From Inquilinus limosus (GTDB lineage Bacteria; Pseudomonadota; Alphaproteobacteria; DSM-16000; Inquilinaceae), in NCBI RefSeq assembly GCF_002195995.1, contig NZ_NHON01000027.1, forward strand, positions 1-64,000: DNA of 64,000 bases. The letters run 5' to 3'. This document shows, piece by piece, positions 51,542 to 60,893 of this stretch; the stretch's first letter is position 1; every line of letters begins with the position of its first letter. Made by a program: the position numbers and the translations under genes. The notes beneath the pieces are model-generated. The model searched no databases, had not been told where the DNA came from, and was given only the letters and a program-made list of their open reading frames with translations.

Positions 51542-53122
51542 GTGCGCCCCGCCCCCGCCGCCAGCGGCACCCTTCTTCATGATGAAGACGCAGGCGGCGG
51601 AGGCCAGCAGGATCACGCCCAGCACGGCGAAGGTGTCGCTGAAACCCATCACCAGTGACTGCGCCCGCACGGTCTTGCCGATGGCGATGATCGCCTGGTG
51701 CTTGGCCGTCGCCGGGTCGGACACGCCACTCGACAGGAAATACTGGGTCAGCTGGTCGATGCGGGTCCGCGTCGCCTCCTGGAACATCGAGACCGACTGG
51801 CCGATGATGTTCGAGTGGTACTGCTCGCGCTTGGTCACGATGGTGCCGAGCAGCGCGGTGCCGAAGGCGCCGCCGAGGTTTCGCAGCATGTTGAACAGGC
51901 CCGAGGCGGCGGCGGATTCGTGGCGGGCGATGCCGGCCATGGCGATCGCCGACAGCGGCGCCATCACCACCGCCTGCCCCATGGCCCGGACGATGTTCGG
52001 CACCAGCAGCTGATCGCTGCCATAGACCAGCGACATGTTGATGTTCATGAAGCAGCTGGCGGCGAAGACCAGCAGGCCGCCGGCCACCAGCCAGCGGGCA
52101 TCCATCCGCCCCATCAGCATCGGCACCATTGGGATGATCAGCAGCTGCGGCAGGCCGGTCCAGGCCATCACCTCGCCGATCTGCTGCGAATCATAGCCCT
52201 GCACCTGCGCCAGGTACTGCGGCAGCAGATAGGCGCTGCCATAGAGGGCGAAGCCGAGGAAGACATTGGCCAGCGTGCCGAAGCCGAAGTTGCGGCGCAG
52301 CAGCAGCCGCAGGTCCACGGCCGGCTTTGCCACCTTGAGCTCGATCCAGATGAACAGCGTCAGGAAGACCGCGGCGATCACAGCCAGCCGGACGATGAAG
52401 GGCGACCCGAACCAGTCGTCCTTGTTGCCCTCCTCCAGCACCGTCTGCAGCGAGGCCAGGCCGATCGCCATGGCGGCGATGCCGAACCAGTCGCCCTCCT
52501 TCAGCAGGTGCAGCTTCATCGGCTCGCGCTCCAGCGTCGCGGCCAGCCCAGCCAGCATGAAGGCGCCCGGCACCAGGTTGATGTAGAAGATGTATTCCCA
52601 GCCGTAATTGTCGGTCAGCCAGCCGCCGATGGTCGGGCCGATCGCCGGCGCGAAGGTGGCGGTGATGGCGAACAGCGCCATGCCCATCGGGCGCTGCGAC
52701 AGCGGCAGCCGGGTCATCACCAGGGTGAAGGCCATCGGGATCAGCACGCCGCCGGTGAAGCCCTGGATGCCGCGCAAGAGGATCATCTCGCCGAGATTGG
52801 CGGCGAAGGCGCAGGCCACCGAGAACACCAGGAACAGCGTGGTGTTGACCAGCAGGAAGCGGCGGAAGGAGAAGACCTGGCTGAGATAGGCGGTCAGCGG
52901 GATGACGATGATCTCGCCGATCAGGTAGGAGGTCGAGATCCAGGCGCCGTTGTCGACGCCGGTGCCGATGCCGCCTTCGATCTGCGGCAGCGAGGCGTTG
53001 GTGATCTGGATGTTCAGCACCGCCATGAAGGCGCCGAGCAGGCCGGAGAACACCGAAATCCAGGTGGTCAGGCTGGCGCGCTCGGCTGGCGGGGCGCCGG
53101 CGGTGGTGGTGGCGGAAGACAT
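51539..53122 (-). CDS. emrB: MFS drug efflux pump, EmrB/QacA (DHA2) type
   Basis: A 527-residue transporter with about 14 helices. FMAVLNIQITNASLPQIEGG, GFTGGVLIPMAFTLVMTRLP and APAIGPTIGGWLTDNYGWEY are DHA2 motifs. The N-terminus is cytoplasmic and Ala-rich. It starts 27 bases after the adaptor gene emrA. The substrate is likely hydrophobic drugs or toxins. The last codons fall within an inverted repeat. Confidence 0.9.
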   Translation of the reverse strand: MSSATTTAGAPPAERASLTTWISVFSGLLGAFMAVLNIQITNASLPQIEGGIGTGVDNGAWISTSYLIGEIIVIPLTAYLSQVFSFRRFLLVNTTLFLVFSVACAFAANLGEMILLRGIQGFTGGVLIPMAFTLVMTRLPLSQRPMGMALFAITATFAPAIGPTIGGWLTDNYGWEYIFYINLVPGAFMLAGLAATLEREPMKLHLLKEGDWFGIAAMAIGLASLQTVLEEGNKDDWFGSPFIVRLAVIAAVFLTLFIWIELKVAKPAVDLRLLLRRNFGFGTLANVFLGFALYGSAYLLPQYLAQVQGYDSQQIGEVMAWTGLPQLLIIPMVPMLMGRMDARWLVAGGLLVFAASCFMNINMSLVYGSDQLLVPNIVRAMGQAVVMAPLSAIAMAGIARHESAAASGLFNMLRNLGGAFGTALLGTIVTKREQYHSNIIGQSVSMFQEATRTRIDQLTQYFLSSGVSDPATAKHQAIIAIGKTVRAQSLVMGFSDTFAVLGVILLASAACVFIMKKGAAGGGGGAH

Positions 53123-53149
53123 CGCTGTGGCCCTCCGGGCCCGCCGCGC

Positions 53150-54301
53150 TCAATGCGCGGCCGCATCCTGCTTCGTGGCATCCTGCTTGGTGTCGATCGT
53201 CGCGATCACCGACATGCCGGGGCGCAGCTCGCCCGCCAGCGGATCGTCGCGCTGCAGCACGATCTTCACCGGGATGCGCTGGACGATCTTGGTGAAGTTG
53301 CCGGTGGCGTTGTCCGGCGGCAGCAGGGCGAATTCCTGGCCGCTGGCCGGCGACAGGCTGTCGACATGGCCGTGGATGTCGGCGTCCGGGAACATGTCGA
53401 CCGCGATGTCGACCGGCTGGCCCGGATGCACGTCGGTCAGCTGCGTCTCCTTGAAGTTGGCGACGATGTAGGTCTCGGCCAGCGGCACCACGGCCATCAG
53501 CTGGGTGCCGGCCTGGACATACTGGCCCACCCGCAGGGTGCGGTTGCCGACCGTGCCGGCCATCGGCGCCGTGATGGTGGTGTAGCCGAGGTTGAGCTCG
53601 GCCTGGCGCTGCGCCGCCTGGTCGGCCGCCAGCGCGGCCTTCGCCTTCTCCTTCTGGGCCTGCAGCACGTCGAGCTGCTTCTCGGCCGCGGTCACCGCCG
53701 CCTGGTCGCGCTGCAGCGTCGCCGTCGCCGACTGGACGTTGGCGGTCATCTGCTGCGCGTTCTGCACGCTGCCGTTGCCGGTGCGCGCCAGGGCGGTGTA
53801 GCGGTCGAACTGCTGCTGGGCATAGGTCAGCGCCGCCTGGTCGACCCCGACGGTGGCGCGCGCCTGCTCGATCGCCGCGGCCTGCTGCTGGATCGCAGCA
53901 TCGGCGTCGGCGATGTCGGCCTGGGCGGACAGGACATTGGCCTTGGCCTGGTCCAGTGCCACGGCGTAGTCGCGGTCGTCGATCCGGGCCAGCGGCTGGC
54001 CGGCCGTCACCGCCTGGTTGTCCTGCACCAGCACCTCGCCGATATAGCCCGAGACCTTCGGTGCGATGGTGGTCGAATCGGCCTTCACATAGGCGTCGTC
54101 GGTCGATTCCTGGAACCGGCCCACGGTCCACCAGTTCCAGCCGAACCACACGGCGCCGGCCAGGACGACGGCGCCCAGCGGCAGCAGCAGAAGCTTCTTG
54201 CCGAGGCGGCGGCGCGGCGCCGGTGCCGGCGCGGCCGGGGCCTCGCTGGCCTCCGGCGCCGGAGCCGTGCGGAGCTGGGCCGGCTGAACCTGATGGGTCA
54301 T
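53150..54301 (-). CDS. emrA: EmrA-type membrane-fusion protein
   Basis: A 383-residue HlyD-family adaptor. A Pro/Ala-rich cytoplasmic N-terminus and one helix (LLLPLGAVVLAGAVWFGW) precede TDDAYVKADSTTIAPKVSGY, the canonical EmrA lipoyl start, then a long coiled hairpin and NLGYTTITAPMAGTVGNRTL. It couples EmrB to an outer-membrane channel, for which no gene is nearby. ATG 54301 with GGAGGG upstream is chosen; the longer frame enters the promoter region. It is divergent from tetR. Confidence 0.9.
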   Translation of the reverse strand: MTHQVQPAQLRTAPAPEASEAPAAPAPAPRRRLGKKLLLLPLGAVVLAGAVWFGWNWWTVGRFQESTDDAYVKADSTTIAPKVSGYIGEVLVQDNQAVTAGQPLARIDDRDYAVALDQAKANVLSAQADIADADAAIQQQAAAIEQARATVGVDQAALTYAQQQFDRYTALARTGNGSVQNAQQMTANVQSATATLQRDQAAVTAAEKQLDVLQAQKEKAKAALAADQAAQRQAELNLGYTTITAPMAGTVGNRTLRVGQYVQAGTQLMAVVPLAETYIVANFKETQLTDVHPGQPVDIAVDMFPDADIHGHVDSLSPASGQEFALLPPDNATGNFTKIVQRIPVKIVLQRDDPLAGELRPGMSVIATIDTKQDATKQDAAAH

Positions 54302-54378
54302 GACAATTGCCCTCCAAAGCCGAAACCGCCCGGGGCACCGGCCGTCTCCAGGAGCGGCAGGATCGTCGTGGCGATTTA

Positions 54379-54396
54379 GGAAACTTGACGGTTTCC
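54379..54396. promoter_or_regulatory. TetR-type operator between tetR and emrAB
   Basis: GGAAAC-TTGACG-GTTTCC, a perfect 6+6 palindrome with six central bases. It lies between the divergent tetR and emrA genes. Confidence 0.6.
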
Positions 54397-54422
54397 ACCC
54401 AAAGATGGGAGATGGAGGGGAA

Positions 54423-55100
54423 ATGCGCAACTGCGCGACCGAGGGGCCAGACATGCAGGAAACGCCGAAACGGCCGCGGGGGCGGCCGCCGCTGCGCAGC
54501 GACGATGAGACCAGGCGGCTGATCCTGGAGGCGGCGACCCGCAGCTTCCTGGCGCAGGGCTTCGGCGCCACCAGCATGGAGGCGGTGGCCCAGGCGGCCG
54601 GCGTGTCGAAGAAGACGATCTACCGCTTCGTCGACACCAAGGAGCATCTGCTGGAGGCGGTGATCGACGCGCGGTCGGAGGCGTTGCGCTCACCGATCGG
54701 CCGTGATGCCGGCCCGGACCCGGCGGCGGCGAAGCAGGCGCTGCGCCAGTTCCTGCAGGAGCTGACGCGGCTGGTGCTGTCGGAGGAGACGGTGGCGCTG
54801 AACCGGCTGATCTATGCCGAGTCACTGCGCTTCCCGGGGATGGCGCACGCCTTCTACCAGGCCGGCCCGGTGCGCAACGCCCAGGCGCTGGCCGCCTGGC
54901 TGGAGACGCAGCGCCGGCACGGCGTGCTGCGCTTCGAGGACAACCTGGCCACGGCCCAGATGCTGGTGTCGATGGCGATCGCCGAGCCGCTGCGTGCCGC
55001 CACGCTCGGCGTCGCCCCGCTGCCGACGGCGGCGGAGAACGACCACCGCATCGCCGAGGTGGTGGAGATCTTCCTGCACGGCTGCCAGGTGCCGCACTAG
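54423..55100 (+). CDS. TetR/AcrR-family regulator of the emrAB genes
   Basis: A 225-residue regulator. The N-terminal HTH (FGATSMEAVAQAAGVSKKTI, then YRFVDTKEHLLEAVI) follows a basic linker RPRGRPPLRSDD. A helical C-terminal ligand domain of the AefR-like kind follows. It likely represses emrAB, divergently transcribed, through the palindrome at 54379. Two starts are possible: ATG 54423 (GGAGG close by) or ATG 54453 (GAGGGG six bases before); the DNA-binding domain is intact in either. Confidence 0.8.
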   Translation: MRNCATEGPDMQETPKRPRGRPPLRSDDETRRLILEAATRSFLAQGFGATSMEAVAQAAGVSKKTIYRFVDTKEHLLEAVIDARSEALRSPIGRDAGPDPAAAKQALRQFLQELTRLVLSEETVALNRLIYAESLRFPGMAHAFYQAGPVRNAQALAAWLETQRRHGVLRFEDNLATAQMLVSMAIAEPLRAATLGVAPLPTAAENDHRIAEVVEIFLHGCQVPH

Positions 55101-55102
55101 GC

Positions 55103-55129
55103 GCCCGCGGCGGCGGGACCGCCGCGGGC
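55103..55129. terminator. hairpin between convergent tetR and RTX gene 3
   Basis: GCCCGCGGCGG (55103-55113) pairs with CCGCCGCGGGC (55119-55129), filling the 36-bp gap. No T-run is present, so it may act in both directions with rho. Confidence 0.5.
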
Positions 55130-55136
55130 CACGGCC

Positions 55137-57050
55137 TCAGAGCATGAAATCCGCCGCCGTCAGGGCGTGGTCGGAGTAGACGGTGATGATCGAGTCCGGC
55201 TGCCTGTCGCCATTGACGTCGAGATAGACGCCCTGGCGGCCGTCGCCGAAGTCCACCACCCGGATCTCCGCCCCGGCCCCGGTGAAACCGCCGGTGCCGA
55301 AGGTGAAGGCGGTGTCGCCGTTCTCGGCATTGCCGTCCGCGTCGATCGCCGACAGGTCGATGTGATCGCCGGCCGCGAAATCCGCAATCACGTCCTTGCC
55401 GGACGGGGCCACGGTGCTCTCGCCGACGCTGGTGTAGACGAACCGGTCGTCGCCTGCCCCGCCCTTGAGCACATCGGCGCCGTTGCCGCCCTGGAGCGTG
55501 TCGTTGCCGGCGCCGCCCCAGAGGGTGTTGGCGCCGGCATCGCCGGTCAGGCTGTCGGCGAAGGCCGATCCGTAGACCTGCTCCACCCCGGCCAGGATGT
55601 CGCCCTCGGCGTCGCCGCCGAAGGCGGTGCCGGCCTGCAGGTTGATGGTCACGCCCTGGGAGGAACCGGCGTAGGAAGCGGTGTCGATGCCGTCGCCGCC
55701 GGTGATCGCGTCGGCTCCCGCGCCGCCTTCGATCAGGTCGTTGCCCGCGCCGCCATCGAGTTGGTCGTCGCCGGCGCCGCCGACGATCGTGTCGTTGCCG
55801 TCATCGCCGAAGACGAAGTCGTTCCCGGTGCCGGCATCGATCGAGTCGCTGTCAGCGTTGCCATGGATGACGTCGGTGCCGTCGTCGCCGACAAGCCGGT
55901 CGTTGCCGTCGCCGCCATTGAGGGTGTCGTCCCCTGCCTCGCCGGAGAGGCTGTCATCTCCGCCAAAGCCCAGGAGCGTGTCGTTGCCAAGCTCGCCGCC
56001 GAAGATGTTGCGGCTGTTGTCGCCGCTCAGCTGGTCGTCGAAGCTGGAGCCGTACAGGTTCTCGATGCTGGTCAGCACGTCGCCGGTCGCGTCGCCACCC
56101 GAGGCCGTGCCCAGCAGCAGGTTGATGTTCACCCCGGTCACCGAGCCCTGGTAATTGGCGAAATCCGAGCCGTCGCCGCCGGTCAGCTGGTCCCCGCCCG
56201 CGCCGCCGTGAAGCGTGTCGTCGCCTGCGCCGCCATCCAGCACATTGGTGCCGGCGTCGCCCGAAAGGCGGTCGGCGAGGGCGGAGCCGGTCACGTTCTC
56301 GATGGCGGCCAGCGTGTCGCCCTGGGCGTCGCCGCCGCTGCCGGTGCCGGCAGCAAGGTCGAGGGCGACCCCCGCAGACGAGGCCGTGTAGTCGACCGTA
56401 TCGATGCCATCCTGCCCGCCCAGCTGGTCGGCCCCGGCGCCGCCGTCGAGCCGGTCATCGCCGAGCCCCCCGTTCAGCTGGTCGTTGCCGTCATCACCCG
56501 CGAGCCGATCCGCGCCCGAGCCGGCATTGACGAGGTCGTCGCCCCCGGCGGCCGACAGGACGTCATCGCCGTCCCAGCCCCAGAGCTGGTTGTTGCCGGC
56601 ATCGCCCGTGAGGTGGTCGCCGAAATTGCTGCCGTTCAGCTTCTCGATACCCGAATAGGTGTCGCCCTCGGCATCGCCGCCGACCCCGGCACCGCCCGAT
56701 CCGAGATCAATGGTCACGGCAGCTGGCGAGCTGAAATAGTCGACGAAATCGCTGCCCGCATCGCCGTTGAACGCGTCGGCCCCGGTGCCGCCGGCGAGGA
56801 TATCGTCGCCGCCATCGCCGTTGAGGGTGTCGTTGCCGTCCCCACCGATAAGCGTGTCCTGGTCCGCCCCGCCATTGAGGATATCGTCCCCGGCGTCTCC
56901 GCTCAGCTGGTCGTCCCCGTCGTCTCCGCTGACCGTGTCATTGCCGCCGGCGCCGCTGAGCGTATCGTTGCCGCCCAGGCCGCTGACCGTGTCGGCATCG
57001 GCCGTACCGGGAAAGAAATCGGCGCCCGCGGTCCCCGTGAAATCCGCCAT
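55137..57050 (-). CDS. RTX-repeat (hemolysin-type Ca-binding) protein 3
   Basis: A 637-residue protein. It begins MADFTGTAGADFF, close to RTX protein 1, and is made of about 20 RTX-type stretches (GGDGNDTLNGDGGDDILAGG and so on) interrupted by DTVDYTASSAGVALDLAAG-like segments, then a serralysin-type end (DVIADFAAGDHIDLSAIDAD) and a final LTAADFML. No signal peptide or catalytic domain. ATG 57050 with GGAG about 9 bases upstream is chosen because of the shared N-terminus; frames further upstream are open but weaker. A GC-rich hairpin (57078-57096) lies in the upstream leader. Confidence 0.85.
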   Translation of the reverse strand: MADFTGTAGADFFPGTADADTVSGLGGNDTLSGAGGNDTVSGDDGDDQLSGDAGDDILNGGADQDTLIGGDGNDTLNGDGGDDILAGGTGADAFNGDAGSDFVDYFSSPAAVTIDLGSGGAGVGGDAEGDTYSGIEKLNGSNFGDHLTGDAGNNQLWGWDGDDVLSAAGGDDLVNAGSGADRLAGDDGNDQLNGGLGDDRLDGGAGADQLGGQDGIDTVDYTASSAGVALDLAAGTGSGGDAQGDTLAAIENVTGSALADRLSGDAGTNVLDGGAGDDTLHGGAGGDQLTGGDGSDFANYQGSVTGVNINLLLGTASGGDATGDVLTSIENLYGSSFDDQLSGDNSRNIFGGELGNDTLLGFGGDDSLSGEAGDDTLNGGDGNDRLVGDDGTDVIHGNADSDSIDAGTGNDFVFGDDGNDTIVGGAGDDQLDGGAGNDLIEGGAGADAITGGDGIDTASYAGSSQGVTINLQAGTAFGGDAEGDILAGVEQVYGSAFADSLTGDAGANTLWGGAGNDTLQGGNGADVLKGGAGDDRFVYTSVGESTVAPSGKDVIADFAAGDHIDLSAIDADGNAENGDTAFTFGTGGFTGAGAEIRVVDFGDGRQGVYLDVNGDRQPDSIITVYSDHALTAADFML

Positions 57051-57218
57051 TCCAATGATCTCCATAAAAATCGTGACCCGTGACGCCGTCACGGGCCGGC
57101 ATGAAGTCGCGGAAGGAGAACGCGACCTTGGCGACGGAATCCAGCGGAAAATTGCTCGGACCAGGTTCGATTCATCACGGATGCGGCGGCAGGGCTCTTC
57201 GCTTGGTTTGATTTCCCT

Positions 57219-57235
57219 TCATCAAATTTTGATGA
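57219..57235. promoter_or_regulatory. LacI-type operator before the sugar ABC operon
   Basis: TCATCAAATTTTGATGA, a 17-bp perfect palindrome around a central base, ending 28 bases before the regulator's start codon. Confidence 0.7.
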
Positions 57236-57263
57236 TATCCCTTCAATCCAGGGAGGGGCTTCC

Positions 57264-58289
57264 GTGGCCAGGACGACGCTGCAAGACGTCGCGCGGGAAG
57301 CCGGCGTCAGCGTCGCGACCGTCGATCGCGTGCTGAACGGACGTGCCGGCACCCATGCGCGCATGGTCGATCGCGTGAAGGCGGCGGTCGAAAAGCTGCA
57401 TTACGAGCCGGACCGGCTGGCCTCGCGCCTGTCGCGGTCGCGCGATTTCCGTTTCACCGCGATCCTGCCGGTCGGCAGCAACGACTTCATGCACAATCTG
57501 GAGCGGGAGTTCCGCGCCCTCGCCCGCCGCTATGAGGCCGAGCGGGTGGCGATCGGCGTGCTGCTGGTCGACGTGTTCGACGGCGAGGCCCTGGCCGAGG
57601 CGCTGGAGGCGCTGCCGGCCGAGATCGACGGCATCGCCGTGGTGGCGCTGGACCATCCGGCGGTGGTGGAGGCGCTGAACGCCCTGGCTGCCCGCGGTAC
57701 CCAGGTGGTGACGCTGGTCTCCGACCTGCCGAGCGCGAAGTGGCGTCACTATGTCGGCCTCGACAACCATGCCGCCGGCCGCACTGCCGCCAGCCTGATG
57801 GGCCGCTTCCTCGGCCAACGCCGCGGCAAGGTCGGGCTGATCGCCGGCTCGCTGCAGCTGCGCGACCATATCGAGCGGCAATTCGGCTTCGAGCAGGTGA
57901 TCGCCCGCGAATATCCGCAGTTGGAGGTGCTGCCGCTGCGCGAGGCGCGCGACGACGCCGCCCGGGTCGAGGCTGCCGCCCGCACCCTCTTGGACGAGAA
58001 CCCGGACCTGGTCGGCCTGTACAATGTCGGCGGCGGCCAGCAGGGCGTGGTCGCGGCGCTGGAGGCGACCGGCCGCGCCCGCGACGTGGTCTTCATCGGC
58101 CATGAGCTGACCGAGTTCACCCGCCGCCACCTGGTCCGCGGTACCATCGATGCCGTCATCAACCAGGATGCGGGCCATATGGCGCGCAGCACCGTCAGGG
58201 TGCTGCTGGCGCTGCGCGAGGGCGTGCCGATCGTGCCGGACCAGGAGCGGATCCGGATCGACATCTTCATCCGGGACAACATGCCATGA
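57264..58289 (+). CDS. LacI-family regulator of the ABC operon
   Basis: A 341-residue regulator. The HTH reads LQDVAREAGVSVATVDRVLN, with ASRLSRSRDFRF linking to a periplasmic-binding-like domain. The GTG start has GGGAGGGG upstream. Its stop codon overlaps the ATPase start (ATGA), so it is the first gene of the operon and probably autoregulated through the palindrome at 57219. Effector unknown, presumably the transported sugar or polyol. Confidence 0.85.
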   Translation: MARTTLQDVAREAGVSVATVDRVLNGRAGTHARMVDRVKAAVEKLHYEPDRLASRLSRSRDFRFTAILPVGSNDFMHNLEREFRALARRYEAERVAIGVLLVDVFDGEALAEALEALPAEIDGIAVVALDHPAVVEALNALAARGTQVVTLVSDLPSAKWRHYVGLDNHAAGRTAASLMGRFLGQRRGKVGLIAGSLQLRDHIERQFGFEQVIAREYPQLEVLPLREARDDAARVEAAARTLLDENPDLVGLYNVGGGQQGVVAALEATGRARDVVFIGHELTEFTRRHLVRGTIDAVINQDAGHMARSTVRVLLALREGVPIVPDQERIRIDIFIRDNMP

Positions 58290-59839
58290 GCGCCCCCTCC
58301 CCCGCCCCTCGCCCTGCGGACGGCCCGGTGCTGGCCGTCGAGGGCCTCGGCAAGACCTTCGGCGCGGTGGCCGTGCTGCAGGAGATCGGCTTCGAGATCC
58401 GGCCCGGCGAGGTGCACGCCGTGATCGGCGAGAACGGCGCCGGCAAGTCGACGCTGATGAAGATCCTGGCCGGCCATCTGGCGCCGACTGCCGGCACCAT
58501 CAGCATGAACGGCGCCCCGATCCGCTTCGCCGGCCCGGTGGACGCCGAGCGGCACGGCATCGTGCTGGTGCATCAGGAGATCCTGCTGGCGCCGCATCTG
58601 ACGGTCGCCGAGAACCTGTTCCTGGGCCGCGAGAAGCGGCGTGGCCTTGCAGTGGATGACCGGGCCATGAACGCCCGCGCGGCCGAGGCGGTGCGGTCGC
58701 TGGGGGCGGAGATCGACCCGACCGTCGTCGTGGCCCAGCTGTCGATCGCCCAGCGCCAGCTGGTGCAGATCGCCCGGGCGCTGCTGGTACCGCACAGCGT
58801 GGTGATCTTCGACGAACCGACGGCGTCGCTGACCACGCACGAGACCGATGCGCTGCTCAAGGTCATCCACGACATCCGGGCCAAGGGCGTGGCCGTGCTC
58901 TACGTCTCGCACCGGCTGCCGGAGGTGAAGGCGATCGCCGACCGGGTGACCGTGCTGCGCGACGGAAGGCTGGTCGGCACCCATGACGCGGCGGTGCTCG
59001 AGCCGCTGGACATGGCCCGGATGATGGTCGGCCGCGACATGGCCAACCTGTACCCGCCGCGCACCGACGCCCCGGCCGGCGACCCGGTGCTGGAGGTCCG
59101 CGGCATGACCGTGCCGCGCTACGCCCAGGATGCGTCCTTCACGCTCAGGCGCGGCGAGATCCTGGGCTTCGCCGGTCTGGTCGGCGCCGGCCGCACCGAG
59201 CTGCTGGAGGGCGTGCTGGGGCTGCGCAGCGGCCAGGGCGAGATCCGCCGCGACGGCAGGCCGGTGCGCTTCGCCACGGTGCGCGACAGCATGGCGGCCG
59301 GCATCGTCTATCTCAGCGAGGACCGCAAGGGCAAAGGCCTGCTGCTGGCCCAGGACCTGCGCATCAACCTGACCCTGGCGGCGCTGAAGCGCTTCACCCG
59401 CGGGCCGGTGATCGACACGGCGAAGGAATGGGCCGAGCTGGACCGCGCCATCGCCGCCTTCGATGTCCGCACCCGCCGCAAGGACCTGCTGGCCGGGCAG
59501 CTGTCCGGCGGCAACCAGCAGAAGCTGCTCTTGGGCAAGATGATGCTGCTGGAGCCGGAGATCGTGGTGATCGACGAGCCCACGCGCGGCATCGACATCG
59601 GCACCAAGCAGCAGATCTACCGCTTCGTCGCCGAGCTGGCGGCGCAGGGCAAGTCGGTGATCGTCATCTCCTCGGAGATGCAGGAACTGATCGGCCTGTG
59701 CCACCGCATCCTGGTGATGCGGTCCGGCCGCATCGTCGGCGAGGTCACCGGCGATGCGATGACCGAGGACGAGATCGTGACCTACGCCACCGGCGTGAAA
59801 ACCATGGCACCGGCGGAAGCGTCGGTGGGACAGGCATGA
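58286..59839 (+). CDS. sugar ABC transporter, double ATPase subunit
   Basis: A 517-residue protein with two ABC domains. The first has Walker A GENGAGKSTLMK, and VIFDEPTASLT as Walker B. The second has the diverged Walker A GLVGAGRTELLE, signature LSGGNQQK and VIDEPTRGID. This is the RbsA/XylG/MglA-type layout. It energises the permease in a ribose-type importer. It overlaps both neighbours by four bases (ATGA). Confidence 0.95.
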   Translation: MSAPSPAPRPADGPVLAVEGLGKTFGAVAVLQEIGFEIRPGEVHAVIGENGAGKSTLMKILAGHLAPTAGTISMNGAPIRFAGPVDAERHGIVLVHQEILLAPHLTVAENLFLGREKRRGLAVDDRAMNARAAEAVRSLGAEIDPTVVVAQLSIAQRQLVQIARALLVPHSVVIFDEPTASLTTHETDALLKVIHDIRAKGVAVLYVSHRLPEVKAIADRVTVLRDGRLVGTHDAAVLEPLDMARMMVGRDMANLYPPRTDAPAGDPVLEVRGMTVPRYAQDASFTLRRGEILGFAGLVGAGRTELLEGVLGLRSGQGEIRRDGRPVRFATVRDSMAAGIVYLSEDRKGKGLLLAQDLRINLTLAALKRFTRGPVIDTAKEWAELDRAIAAFDVRTRRKDLLAGQLSGGNQQKLLLGKMMLLEPEIVVIDEPTRGIDIGTKQQIYRFVAELAAQGKSVIVISSEMQELIGLCHRILVMRSGRIVGEVTGDAMTEDEIVTYATGVKTMAPAEASVGQA

Positions 59840-60840
59840 GCACCACCACCTCCACGACGCCCGCCGGGCGTGGCCTCAAATTCGACATCCGCGCCGCGGC
59901 GCCCTTCGCGGCGCTGGCCGTGCTGATCGTCGTCGGCGCCCTGCTGAACCCGAACTTCCTCAGCGCCGACAACCTGCTGAACGTGGCGACGCGCAGCGCC
60001 TTCATCGCCATCATCGCGGTCGGCGCCACCTTCGTGATCACCGCGGGCGGGCTCGATCTCTCGGTCGGGTCGATGTCCGGCTTCGTCGCCGGCTGCATGA
60101 TCCTTTTGATGAACGCCGCGCCGCTGGGCGACGGCGCCACCCTGATCGCGCTGGCCATGGCCGTCGCCATCGTGCTGGGCGCGCTGTGCGGTCTGGGCAA
60201 CGGGCTGATCACCACGGTCGGGCGGATCGAGCCCTTCATCGTCACCCTCGGCACCATGGGCATCTTCCGCGGCCTCCTGATCTGGCTGGCCGAGGGCGGA
60301 TCGATCGCGATGAAGGCGCCGGACCTGCGGGCGCTGTACCGCCCGGTCTATTTCGGCACCGTGTTCGGCGTGCCGGTGCCGATCCTGGTGATCCTGGCGG
60401 TCGGCGCGCTCGGCGCCTTCGTGCTGTACCGCACCGCCTTCGGCCGCCACGTCCGCGCCGTCGGGTCGAACGAGGACGTCGCCCGCTACTCCGGCATCGC
60501 CGTCGACCGGGTGCGCACCCTGACCTATGTCATCCAGGGCGTCTGCGTCGCCGTGGCCGTGCTGGTCTATGTGCCGCGCCTCGGCTCCGCCACCTCGACC
60601 ACCGGCCTGTTGTGGGAGCTGCAGGCGATCACCGCCGTGGTGGTCGGCGGCACGGCGCTGCGCGGCGGCGTCGGCCGGATCTGGGGCACGATCTGCGGCG
60701 CCCTGATCCTGGAGGTCGTGGGCAACATCATGACCCTGTCCAACCTGGTCAGCGAGTACCTGATCGGCGCGGTGCAGGGCGCCATCATCATCATCGCCAT
60801 GCTGGTGCAGCGCTCGCTGCTGCGCCGGCCTGGAACCTGA
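59836..60840 (+). CDS. sugar ABC transporter, RbsC-type permease
   Basis: A 334-residue membrane protein with about ten helices. FVITAGGLDLSVGSMSGFVA, EPFIVTLGTMGIFRGL and VGSNEDVARYSGIAVDRVR are RbsC-type landmarks. Its ATG overlaps the ATPase stop codon. It forms the channel with the double ATPase. Confidence 0.95.
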   Translation: MSTTTSTTPAGRGLKFDIRAAAPFAALAVLIVVGALLNPNFLSADNLLNVATRSAFIAIIAVGATFVITAGGLDLSVGSMSGFVAGCMILLMNAAPLGDGATLIALAMAVAIVLGALCGLGNGLITTVGRIEPFIVTLGTMGIFRGLLIWLAEGGSIAMKAPDLRALYRPVYFGTVFGVPVPILVILAVGALGAFVLYRTAFGRHVRAVGSNEDVARYSGIAVDRVRTLTYVIQGVCVAVAVLVYVPRLGSATSTTGLLWELQAITAVVVGGTALRGGVGRIWGTICGALILEVVGNIMTLSNLVSEYLIGAVQGAIIIIAMLVQRSLLRRPGT

Positions 60841-60893
60841 GCGGGGAAGAGCCACCCGTCCACAACAGGCTCGATTTCCTGGGGAGGAATCAA

